In this document: one piece after another, positions 11,130 to 21,425 of the stretch
Layout: each line of letters starts with the position of its first letter
Position numbering within the stretch: the first letter of the stretch is position 1
Source of the DNA: Biscogniauxia marginata
Lineage: Eukaryota > Ascomycota > Sordariomycetes > Xylariales > Xylariaceae
Assembly: GCA_022695795.1 (NCBI GenBank)
Contig: MU404108.1
Span: 186,001 to 250,000 of the forward strand
Direction of reading: 5' to 3'
DNA length: 64,000 bases
Notes under the pieces: model-generated
Seen by the model: only the letters and a program-made list of their open reading frames with translations
Told to the model about the DNA's origin: nothing
Database searches by the model: none
Made by a program: the position numbers and the translations under genes

Positions 11130-13181
11130 GGTAAGGCTAGCTTAACTAGGACGGTGGATACTAATGCTCTGTCTCCAGACCCGCAACTCACCGACCAGAG
11201 GCTGCCCTGGTACGGACTATCATACCATCGGGATCTGAGTCTGTTCGTCTGATGTCTGGAGGCCGGCCGCAGGAGTCCAGAAGCCCGGGTCGCCGGAGTG
11301 TTGCAGAGGGTATAGCGCTAGTGACGTCGGTGATATGTTTGAGGTCTGCTGTGCTCTCAGTATGAGGTTGTACAATGTAAATAAACCCCGAGACAAGGAG
11401 GATGGCACAGCAAAGGTGCGAGGGTGCCCCCTGTCCAGCACTCGCCCCGCATATGCACCCTGAGCTGACTTAAGCGAGCTCTACTTACTATAATGGCATG
11501 TCCGGCTATAGAGTAGAAGCATGTCTGGCAGTGATGATCCCCAGGTGGTATGACAGCGAGGCACGATGTGAGAATTGACAAGTGAAACCTTACGACACGA
11601 TGTGTATAGCTCGACATTCTATACTGCCGTTTTCTATTAAAAGACTCTTGGTAGACTCAACAAGCCATGACTTCGAATAATATAGCTAGCTTAAGCTTGG
11701 CTTAGCTGTCATGGCAGTTAATAATAGATGTGTAATCACTTGCCAACGAAGAGCCAACAAATGAGGTGTAGGTAGGTGCATCAAATAACTGGAAGCTGAA
11801 AAAAGAACCTTTTACTTAACTCGGTATTACCCCAGTGTTCCCTATAGACATAGTGTATATGTACAGTGTGAGAGGTGAGGATACTGTATGGATTCCAATA
11901 ACGATCTCAATTTAGGACGTGAGTATTATTAAAACGGTCTTGAACTTGGTCCTCTCTCTGTCCTCTGCTCTCTCTCCATCTCTAGCATTTTTTTCTCTGC
12001 TTTACAAGAATCTAATTAAGGTGGCTTGATAGTACCGTACAAGCCAACCCCTGAAATAATGCTAGTTCCCGCTGTGGGTTGTTACAAGAAATAGGTATGT
12101 GAATCTGATTTTCACCAGGATTACTTAAAAGTCTAGGTACAAATTTTAATAATTATTTCACATAAAGTAACTCAAAATTGAAGTTTCAAAGGAAACATTT
12201 AGTATGGAGACTTATATCAATGCGTTTCGCCGTGTACCTAGTGGAGAGGATCAATGTGGTAACTTCGTGCTGGAGACGCTAACATTATTTCAGGGGGTGT
12301 AGTGTACTCCTCACGATTTCTATCCATCCAATCTACTTATGACAGAACTCTAGCTGTGTTGTCCCAACACAAATGACTAATAATAGGTAGATAGCTAAGA
12401 ATTAATCAAGTCTTCCCACCTGTACCCCTGTCCACATCCAATTTCTCTGTAGATACTACACGTGGTTTACGTAGGTATAGTTTCCTCTTGTGTCTTAAAT
12501 GCCATGTTAGCTAGGCATCGGGGTTTTCAGTCTTCCGTGTTACATACAGGTGTCATCGACACATTACAGTAGTTCTCTATAAGATAGACATTAGGAATTA
12601 TTGACGGTCAGCGCAGATCATTTCAATACCTAATGGCGATAGAATGACAGAAGCGAGGGGAAAATGAAGGCCCTGTTAATTGACGATAATTGCAATAGGA
12701 GTAGGCACTCAATAGAGTTTTATCTCGTAGTGTAGGCATTTTGAGGGGGTTTCTCATAGTGGGGGGTATTTCATGGCCTCCCTTGACTTAAGTACTTATT
12801 CCTAAACATGTCTCTGGATATCTAACAATTTTTTTCTTCTTTACCCTCTAGTTAATAACTGTAGATGACGAATGCTTCATAGTCGCCATTCAGAAGGACA
12901 AGGTGGCGCCGGCTATATTGTTGAAGTCAATCTAAGTGTTGCATTCTCCTGCCCGTGAACGTCTACCTCCGAAACTCGGTACGACTCCTTCAATTTCTCC
13001 GCCAACGGCATCTATTCGTTGCCACGTTTTAGTATGTTTACCTGGCTGAAATGCTACTCTACTTGGCACATACCCTCAGATCACTATGCAACGTGACCTT
13101 CCCCAGGATAGGCTTAGTTTTTTAGCCTCCCAATCGTGCACACGAACGGTTCCTCCTTTTTGACGAACATATATCCCACCA
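11130..13181. other. long intergenic region
   Basis: About 2 kb with no supported gene. Minus-strand open frames at 11220-11617 are short and uninformative. It is generally AT-rich with several homopolymer T tracts (for example 12829-12840). It should contain the promoter of the zinc-cluster regulator (left end) and of the pectin methylesterase (right end). Confidence 0.5.
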
Positions 13182-13213
13182 GTCGCCTGCGTCGGCGACA
13201 CTCTATATAAGAA
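13182..13213 (+). promoter_or_regulatory. inverted repeat plus TATA-like element upstream of pectin methylesterase
   Basis: GTCGCC (13182-13187) and GGCGAC (13194-13199) form a perfect 6-bp inverted repeat with a 6-nt spacer. CTATATAAG follows directly (about 13203-13211), roughly 110 nt before the start codon. The TATA-like role is a position-based inference; the inverted repeat could bind a dimeric regulator such as a Zn2Cys6 protein. Confidence 0.45.
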
Positions 13214-13271
13214 TGGCAACGGCTCGCGGCCTAGTTATGTCGAAGGGCTGTGGGCGCGAAGCCGGCCTGAT

Positions 13272-13303
13272 CTCGAATATCTCGAATATCTCGAATATCT
13301 CGA
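13272..13303 (+). repeat. 9-nt tandem repeat in the 5' leader
   Basis: Three perfect copies of ctcgaatat plus a partial ctcga, ending 15 nt before the ATG at 13319. It probably lies in the transcribed leader of the pectin methylesterase mRNA. Confidence 0.85.
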
Positions 13304-13318
13304 CCCAATACTTCCGTC

Positions 13319-14384
13319 ATGAATTCCTTGCTCGTCGGTCTTGCTGCCTTCGCTGCTACGGCCTTTGCTGAAGGCCGCACTTCTGCTCCAGATGGCTGTT
13401 TAAACGTGGCAAAGAGCGGCGGCGATTATAAAACGATCCAGTCTGCCGTCGATTCACTGTCAACCTCTTCCTCGGCGGACCAGTGCATATTCATAAACCC
13501 CGGGACCTACAGCGAACAGGTGCTTGTGAGCGCACGGGCCGCCCAGCTGACCTTCTACGGCTACACTGACGATACCTCGAGTTACAGCGGCAACCAGGTC
13601 ACTATCACCTCTAGCCTAAGTCAGGACGATGGTCTATCAAACGATGAGACCGCCACCCTACGTATCAAGGCCGCCGACTTCAAGATGTATAACATCAACG
13701 TAGAGAACGCGTTCGGCGAGGGAAGCCAAGCTGTTGCTCTAAGCGCTTACGCTGATAGCGGTTACTACGGCTGTGCTTTCTATGGATTCCAGGATACCCT
13801 CCTCAGCAACGTCGGATACCAGCTTTACGCCAAGTCCCTGATTTCAGGTGCCACCGACTTCATCTTCGGCCAAAAGGCCGCCGCTTGGTTTGAGCAGAGC
13901 GATATTCGGGTGCTTGGGAAGTCTCTGGGCTATATCACCGGTAAATAATAGTCTTAGGCCTTTAAAAACAACGGTTGATGCTTGTTCCGCTACTAATATC
14001 ATGTGCTTATCGTTAGCTAATGGCCGAGAGGAGTCGGATGGTATTTCGTTCTACGTTTTTAGCAACTGTGACGTTGCCGCCGGCGAGGGTGAGTCCGTCC
14101 CGGAGGGTGCATACTATCTGGGACGTCCCTGGCGCGAATATGCCCAGGTTGTCTTCCAGAATACTGCCATGTCGGCCGTCATCAACCAAGACGGATGGCA
14201 CATCTGGAACGACGGCGATGAGAGGACGGACGGGGTACTCTTTGGCGAGTACAACAACTCAGGCGATGGAGCTGCGGGCCCTCGTGTTGATTTCGCCACT
14301 ATGCTGAACAAAGCCAAGTCTATCTCTGACATCCTCACCAGTAGCTACTCCAGCGCTGGTTACTACGATGCCAGTTATTTGTAA
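13319..14384 (+). CDS. Pectin methylesterase (pectinesterase, CE8), secreted
   Basis: Two exons, 13319-13940 and 14017-14384, with branch point TACTAAT in the intron; 329 aa. It hydrolyses methyl esters of homogalacturonan, releasing methanol and exposing pectin to lyases and polygalacturonases. A signal peptide (about residues 1-17, ending TAFA) precedes the right-handed beta-helix. Family hallmarks are all present: Q137 in GSQAVAL, GFQDTLL with catalytic D159, GATDFIFG with nucleophile D180, and GRPWR with R244 and W246. The length is normal for fungal single-domain enzymes and there is no binding module. It carries its own inverted repeat/TATA region and leader repeat. Confidence 0.95.
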
Positions 14385-15118
14385 GGTTGTGGAGCGGCCT
14401 TCAGTTATGGAGAAAGCCACCTTCACATAGAGGCGTCCGCCGGGATTTCTTGTACATAGCTGGGATATTCAGACTGGATTCATTGGATATCCTATATACA
14501 TTACTGCCACCTCGGACTTATGAAATACGATGACCTACTTCGTTCCTGATGTCAACCTTATTGTGAGCTACTATCACCGCTGTGCATCCATCTCTGTGGG
14601 TTCCTAGAATGTTTCATGATAATACAGGGGTTATCTCGGTTATTATCGTGAATGAGCTAGGTAACCCCGGGAGGTGGTATGTTTTGTTGAAAGCTACTCA
14701 TTTAAGTACTTGAGGTCCTACATGATTATCAATGTCCTCATCATATGGTGTAGCTTCCGAGTTAATATCAAGATCGGAATGAAAAGAAATATCCCATATG
14801 TCAAGCTAGGCAATGTACAGTAAAGTAAGTGGGCATTGCTGTTGCTAGTAGATTTCAGTGTTCTTCATATCAATCACCTCCGGTCAACTCCGATGTAGAT
14901 CTCTTAAGACCGATTCGGAGCTATGCGATCAGAGTAGTTTTATCACTACCTACCTCATCAGCTCGTCTACTACCTAGCTTACCTACACAAGAGCGTACTT
15001 GGCAATAATAGGTACCACCCCCTCATGAGTCCGTGCTGCACTACATTCTAGTCCCTGACCTGTTAACGACACTCGATCTGATTATTATGAACTGCCGGTC
15101 GCTTCTCCACAGATAGAA
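14385..15118. other. intergenic
   Basis: Spacer between two plus-strand genes. It would hold the pectin methylesterase 3' end and the promoter of the dehydrogenase gene. I see nothing else in it. Confidence 0.5.
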
Positions 15119-16971
15119 ATGACAGAGACGTATCTCATGTGGGTAGGCGGCGAAGAGAAGCCAGGTGGTGAAGAGCTGTGAGTCCCATCTTACCTTCATA
15201 TTAAGCCAGGCCGTTTGATGCTAATTACAAGGGCAGTATACCGGTGGAGGACCCTGCTACGGGAGACATATTTGCACAGTAAGGATCTCACTTTCGGTTT
15301 GCTTACACACCTCGCCTCGCGGTTTTTGAAGAGTGAAAAAGATTTAAGTGGAGGGGAAGGGGGGTTAGATAGATGGATGATGACATGTGAATGGGGTTAT
15401 AGATTAATATGATACTGTTTATACACACGGTAAATCCCGCTGGGCACATGGGGGTGAGGGGCAAAGGGGAAATGACATGATCGTATAAGGTATATACCTG
15501 GGTATCTCTGTCCCTTTTAACTGACCACCCCTTAGCTGCCACGCCGCCTCCCCTGCCGACGTTGACTCCACCGTCACCCTCGCGCACGCCGCCTACAAAT
15601 CAGGTGTGTGGTCGCGTGCCTCACGGCACCACCGCGCAGACGTTCTCGACCGGTGCGCGGCCCTCCTGGGCCCCGCGCTACCAGGCCTCATCGCCCTCGA
15701 AGTGCAGCAGACAGGCCGCTGCATCCGGGAGATGAACGCGCAGGTACCCTCGCTAACGCGCTGGTTCAAGTACTACGCATCCGCGCTGCGAGTCGAGGAG
15801 CGCCCCCTGCTACCGACGGCAGGCAAGCTGCACAACTGGGTCGATCGCGTGGCGCTCGGCGTCGTCGCCCTCGTGACCCCCTTCAACCACCCGCTGCTCA
15901 TCGCCGTCAAGAAGCTCGCGCCCGCGCTAGCCGCGGGGAACAGCGTCGTGCTCAAGCCGAGCGAGCTGGCGCCGCTGAGCGCCCTCGCGCTCGGCCGCGT
16001 GCTGCGGGAGGCCGGCGTCCCCGACGGCGTCTTCAGCGTGCTTCCGGGGCGCGGCGCTCGCGGCGCACCCGCGCGTCCGCAAGGTCGACGTGACGGGGTC
16101 CACGGCGGCGGGGCGCGCCATCGGCGCCGTCGCCGGCGTGAACCTGGCGCGGTACACGGCCGAGCTCGGCGGCAAGGCGCCCCTCGTGGTCTTCGCCGCC
16201 GCCGACGCCCGGGCCGCCGTCAACGGGATCGCGTTCGGGAGCTTCGTCGCCAGCGGGCAGACGTGCATCGCGAGCACGCGCATCCTCGTCCAGAACGCCG
16301 TCTACGACGACGTGCTCGCGCGGCTGAGGCAGAAGACCGAGTCCATCGCGCGACGCATGGGGAGGCCGGATAACCCGGATTCTATGATGGGACCGCTCGT
16401 GTCGGCGCGGCAGCTGCGGGGCGTCGAGGAGCTAGTTGACGAGGCGCTCGCGAGCGGCCATGCAAGGGCGATTATAGGCGGGGAGAGGATGCGCGGCGCA
16501 AGCCCGCTTGACGGCGCGGATTTCTCGAGGGGCTACTTCTACGAGCCTACGGTGCTGGTGTCCACCGCGGGCGACAGCATCCGGCAGACGCGCATCTGGC
16601 GGGAGGAGGCGTTTGGGCCGGTGACTGTGGTCGTCGGCTTCGATACCGAGGAGCAGGCGATCGAGTTGGCGAACGATAGCGAGTTCGGCCTCGGGGCGGG
16701 GATCTGGACGCAGGACCTGGCGCAGGCGTTCCGGGTGTCGGAAAAGATTGAGGCAGGCATCACGTGGGTAAACACTCACCACCGGAACGATCCAAGCAGT
16801 CCGTGGGGCGGCGCGAAGACGTCCAGCGGAGTCGGCAGCGAGAATGGGCTCGATGCTTACTACGCCTATACCACGACCAAGAGTACGATTATCAACTACG
16901 CTTCGACGGAGGAGACGTTGGCTACGGATGATTGGTTTAGAGAAGGCACAGGAGATGTAAGATACGGCTAG
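15119..16971 (+). pseudogene. Aldehyde dehydrogenase (NAD(P)-dependent), frameshifted
   Basis: Exons 15119-15177, 15237-15278 and 15536-16971. The two small 5' exons read WVGGEEKPGGEEL and PVEDPATGDIFA, matching the usual ALDH N-terminus. Motifs of an active enzyme are there: TPFNHP with the oxyanion Asn, ELGGK with the general-base Glu, SGQTC with the catalytic Cys, EEAFGP, and a C-terminal SGVGSENG. The frame changes once near 16043-16060, between VLPGR and ALAAHP. Relatives have a few more residues there, so a short deletion not divisible by three fits. The rest of the last exon, over 900 bases, is open in the new frame. The gene is strikingly GC-rich compared with its flanks. Either a recent inactivating deletion or an assembly error in GC-rich sequence would explain it. 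Confidence 0.75.
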
Positions 16972-17116
16972 AGTGTCACCAACATGTATCTGATGGGGTC
17001 ATGAATGATAACTGATAATAACGTTACCTCATTATTGAATTACTTTATCTAGATATGTTTAGTTGGGCGTGACAACGGGAATAACCGTCATCATGTTATT
17101 TCATGCTTGTTGGTGG

Positions 17117-17978
17117 TCACCGCTCGCCGTAGTGCGCCTCGTTATTCCTCAACGCCCACCCGCATCTCGCCAGCCAGAACATGACCATGAGTGGTGTGGT
17201 TAGCAGTCCCAGCACTGCTCCCTGAACTAGCTTGAATATCTCTGGTATCCACACCTTTTCATACCACCAGTCTCCCTGAGACTTCCTCCCGACCAGGACC
17301 AAGAAGCCGAGACTGGGACCCCAGATGAAGGGGAAGACGACCACGGCCACCAGCAGGGCGCGGATGATCTGGGACCAGAGGAATAGTAGCCAGTGCACGA
17401 AGCTCCTAACCGGGTGCGTCTGCTCCTCCCGGTCCAGGAACATGAACCACCGGAGCCACGACCACTTAGGCTCGGGGAGAAAGCCGATGGGCTGCACGCC
17501 GCCTTTCTTCAGATCCCGGTTGACAATGAGGAGCTCGATGTGCCAGGTGATAAGGCACTGGATGATGACGGTGACAGCCGCATCTCCGGCCAGTGTGTTC
17601 GGGAACTGGAACAGCCGGATGGGTTTGGTGGCATCCTGGGTGAAGTACATGGCTGCAGAGCGGAGTTAGTATCGGGAGTTAGTACATCGGAGATAGCATG
17701 TAAGCAAGGAACTTGGCTGTATTACCATATGCGACGGCAAAGTTGATACCCCCGGACAGTACCGCAGCGCCGATACCGTCGAGGATAAAAATGTAGAAGA
17801 TCTGGTGGGTGGTGAACTTTTTGCTGGGCGTCCTGAACCCGGTTTTGGCCTTTGTTGTTGTGTCTTTGGGGGCCTGTTGCGCCGAACTACCCTTAGCAGA
17901 TTCGAGGTCTGTCGAGTTCTTGTCTTTGGGCTCGCCGGCCTCTTCGGGTTTGAAGAGGGGATTAGTTGCCCAAGGCAT
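17117..17978 (-). CDS. DUF2456-like fungal multi-pass membrane protein
   Basis: Two exons, 17978-17726 and 17652-17117, 262 aa; the intron carries two TACTAAC-like branch sites. A charged, Lys/Glu-rich N-terminal tail (about residues 1-50) precedes about four to five hydrophobic segments: around FYIFILDGIGAAVLSGGI, VTVIIQCLITWHIELLIV, HWLLFLWSQIIRALLVAVVV with the adjoining PSLGFLVLV, and AVLGLLTTPLMVMFWLA. The overall pattern resembles an uncharacterised fungal membrane family (DUF2456) that I recognise with moderate confidence. No catalytic motif is visible and the function is unknown. Confidence 0.75.
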
Positions 17979-19131
17979 ATTAATAATAACGATGATGATG
18001 CTCTCCCCGTGGGACCCCTGGCAATGTTACGGGGACCTACAGAACGTAGGTAGGTAGGCAGTAGAACTTGATGAGAACAACCGGAAGTCACCTGATTTAT
18101 AGAGCAATAAATAGGTACATGTAGAGGGTAGAGGAAGTTGTGTAAGTGGATTAGCTGAAGAAAGAGCCTCGGCGCGTGACGATGAACGAAGCAGAGGCAA
18201 GTGAGAGTGAAGTAAAAACCCCCTGGAACTCACTTTCCAGGGCAATGGTGTTATGAGGTAGGTATGCTACATGCAGGTAATGTAAATCTCACGCTTCCAT
18301 CGCGTTTGCAAAAAAGGGGACTTGAACCTAGTACATATAAAAACAGCACCAGCACGGGGCCGTCAGCGATCCGGCGGTCCGCACCTTTTAGTCCTAGACT
18401 GCCTACATGTAAATCCACCCGCGCCGCTGGTTGGTGTTTGTGCTGTGTTGGGCTGGACTGGGAATCGCCGCATTTTGTACAGATTACCTCTCACTCCCGT
18501 CTCCCTCCATCGTCTGACTTGGACCGGAATGCCCGGCATCCCAAGCTGCCATACACTTAGGTTTGTAAGCAGGTCATTGGTCATGTGTAGGCATTTGAAA
18601 AGGAACGACTGCCCTACCTCCGCATTCGCTTACCTATGCAGGTTCATACCTACTGAGTCTCGTTAGTACTATTGTTGACTATTGTTGATTTGGCATGGAT
18701 CGAAATTGAATGTATCGTACGGTGCCAAGAACAGAGATGTTTCTGGGGTTGGGAGATTGAGATTCGAAGAAAAGTGCCGCTAGACGGTCTGCCCATTTCC
18801 CGTGGTGGGGGCAATTACCATTATTCTAAACCGTAGTTTAATGATATCCATATATGGTTATGACAGTATATTTAATTAGCCGCACCTACTTAAGTAACGA
18901 GCTATTTAGCTAGCGGGCCTGGCTTAGCATTTCTCTGCTTTAATTCGTCCCCCGTCCCTCTTCCCTCTTCCCTCTTCACCTCAATTCGAACATACCAAAG
19001 ACATGAGCTCCAATCTCATATAGGACTATCTCATAAACAGGCTTGCCGTCCTGGAAGACAAATTGGCTCTATGGTATTTCTCATCTCGTATTTCGCAATG
19101 GTACCTATGTTTCAACGAGGTTATCCGACAT
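17979..19131. other. intergenic
   Basis: No gene supported. It contains tandem taggtagg/gtaggtag stretches near 18048-18058, a common simple motif in this genome's spacers. A GGTTCAAGTCC-like box on the minus strand near 18315-18330 looks like a tRNA T-loop, but its flanks do not form the T stem, so no tRNA is called. Confidence 0.45.
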
Positions 19132-20085
19132 TCAGGGATTGCCGGGCGAGCCGTCACGATCAACGCCGCTGTCGAACTCGGGCAGGTTTTTGCCCCGTGC
19201 CTTGTCGAGATTCCCCTTGAAGCTTGAATCCTTGATGCCCACTGAAGCATGACCCCAGTCGTTGTTCATTAGGGCGTCTCGAACCGCGGTGCTAGGGAAG
19301 CCCATGTATGACACCAACGCGCCTGGGCGAACGCATTCGTCAGTCAGCACTTCATCGAGAACACATAGATAGGATCAAACCGATAGGTAGGTAGTTATGA
19401 CTTTAGATGAGAGGGAAAGACGGAGGAGGAGGGGGGAGAACTGACCGCGAAACCACACTCCCTTGTGATTCTCGATTTTATCGTCCTTCTCATTGGCGAA
19501 CCGAAAGTTGTGCGTCCTGCCGCCGTCTTTATTGTACACAACCTTGGGATGGGTGCCATCCCATCGTACCTTGTCCGCTGCCTTTGTCTCGTACTTGCCA
19601 TGCTGGGAAACCGCAACGTATTTCGCCTCGTCCCCCTGCACGAATACGACGATGTGCTCCCATTCGTGACGGTGACCGCTGGGGTCGATCACTTTCGGGA
19701 CAGCGACATCCTTCTCGAAGTAGTAGTCGTACATGTAGGCGCACCATTTATTGTTGCATCGCTGACGCGAATACACATTATTGTTGTCTAGGTCTTCTGC
19801 GTCGCGGCATTGCTCGCTGGCGCTGTTGCTGTAGTCGTTGCCCAAACCTTTAGCAACATTGCCATCGGCATCTACGGCCGGGACATTGTAGCATGAATCC
19901 GTATCGAAGTCGAGCGCGGGTTGCCACTTCTTGTCGTTTGCAGTCGCTCTCTCTTGGAGAGCCTTGGTATGATCTCTGGCGGCGACTATATGGCTTGCCG
20001 GCCCGGTAATAGAGACTGGTGTACTTATGGCTAGCGGGAGCAAGAGTGCTAGCATGAAGCTAGTAAGCCTATGTTGCAACAACAT
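19132..20085 (-). CDS. Necrosis- and ethylene-inducing-like protein (NPP1/NLP family), secreted
   Basis: Two exons, 20085-19446 and 19322-19132, 276 aa by in-phase splicing. A signal peptide covers about the first 21 residues, followed by a pro-like segment. The family heptapeptide appears as GHRHEWE, with Glu in place of the usual Asp; it lies in the cation-binding region that the family uses for membrane damage in dicot tissue. Four cysteines are visible in the mature part (DSC, EQC, RC, WC), compatible with the four-cysteine class. The C-terminal exon has the usual tail with NDWG. NLPs bind plant glycosylinositol phosphorylceramide sphingolipids. Whether this member is cytolytic cannot be told from the sequence. 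The gene looks intact. Confidence 0.9.
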
Positions 20086-21425
20086 CTTAGAGCTGTCTGA
20101 ATAGCTCTGGCGCTTTTTGGTATTTCGTTATCTCCCACACGCCAACCTCGTCAGTTGGTTAGCAGGGCCCTAGCTTAGTTTATATATCACTGGCTCATTC
20201 CTTATAAACCTCTGATGTCAGTTGTTGCTTGAACACTAACTGTCCATTGCCTTCCCACTCCAGCTTTACGCTATATAACAGACCCTTTCTCGCGCCCTGG
20301 GAGCAAGCATTTTGTCAGCTTGTCAGCGTGGGCAAGGGACCTACCCAATAAATAGTATGGACATGTAGATCGGTACTACACTTTGCAGCTTAAAATTAAG
20401 CTTCTCTGGTAATAACTGAGTTAAGGTCAAGTAAGGTAGTCTCCACGCTTCAAGGATCAAAGGATGACTTTGCCCCCACAGCTGACTCTCCGGTGATCCA
20501 TGGCACAGCAGTCTGCTCTACTAACCCTTACTAGCTTGGAAAGGATTGAAGAACACATTGTTAAATGTCATAAATGTGTATCTAGGTCATTGACCAAAGA
20601 AAAAGGGTTATAACTTATACGTTTTGTGATAATGTCTAAATATGTCTATCCTGTCCATCCTTTCACAGAGAAGCTCACCCTCGATGATAATCCATGCCTG
20701 GGCCAAATAACGGCATTAAGGGCACCCAATTAGCCAATAATACCGCACGTACCATTCCGTTTACGTACTCGTTGGCCCTCTAGGATTTCTATAGTCAGCC
20801 ATTGAAGACTATGAAACTGCCCCCGTTGTATCACAAACGGACAACCTATCACGATGTGGTAGGCCTATAGCACACTCCTAAACATTGTCTCAAACTCCTT
20901 AATGCCTACTCATCTTGCCACTTGACGTATTCTTCAGTGGGAAATACTAGTGAAAGACGATAATTCCGCGTCCTGGGGTCTCAAATCTGATTCCTGCCTT
21001 TTGGGCTGTTGATCGGTGACTCCAGGAGGAGAAACAGAACAGATCACACACCGCAAGTCACGTGAACAAAATAATAATAATAAAAACCCCAAAACCAAAA
21101 CCAAAACCAAAACACATTCATCACGTAACGGCGTCTCCGAGACGAAGAACCTTGAAGGCCGGATTAGGATTCAAGCTGGACCTCTATCCCCCCCCCTATC
21201 TAGTCGAACTGAACTTAGGTAAAGGTTCTAGCTAGCTTCGCCAGCGTCAAACCTTTCCCAATCACGGCTTGTTGGGGGTTTTGAAGAGAGGATACAAGCA
21301 CGATCTCCGAATGTATCTGAAAGTCTCTATCCGTATTTTATATATTGCCAGTCTAGAACCGTCGTATATGTAAAACTGTTGATGACTCATTTTCACTATA
21401 TTCTCCGCTTTCATGTGGCCGCTCC
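20086..21425. other. intergenic
   Basis: Spacer between the 5' end of the NLP gene and the 3' end of the MFS gene. A minus-strand TATATAA-like element near 20180-20190, about 100 nt upstream of the NLP start, is a plausible TATA box. No gene is seen in the rest. Confidence 0.45.
21083..21114 (+). repeat. (AAAACC)n simple repeat
   Basis: Four to five copies of aaaacc, preceded by an (ATA)n tract. Low-complexity DNA with no associated gene. Confidence 0.8.

Noticed and set aside
18310..18332. tRNA-like T-loop box (minus strand GGTTCAAGTCC followed by T-run)
   Set aside because: The flanking bases do not form a T stem and no A box or acceptor stem could be found upstream at the right distance.
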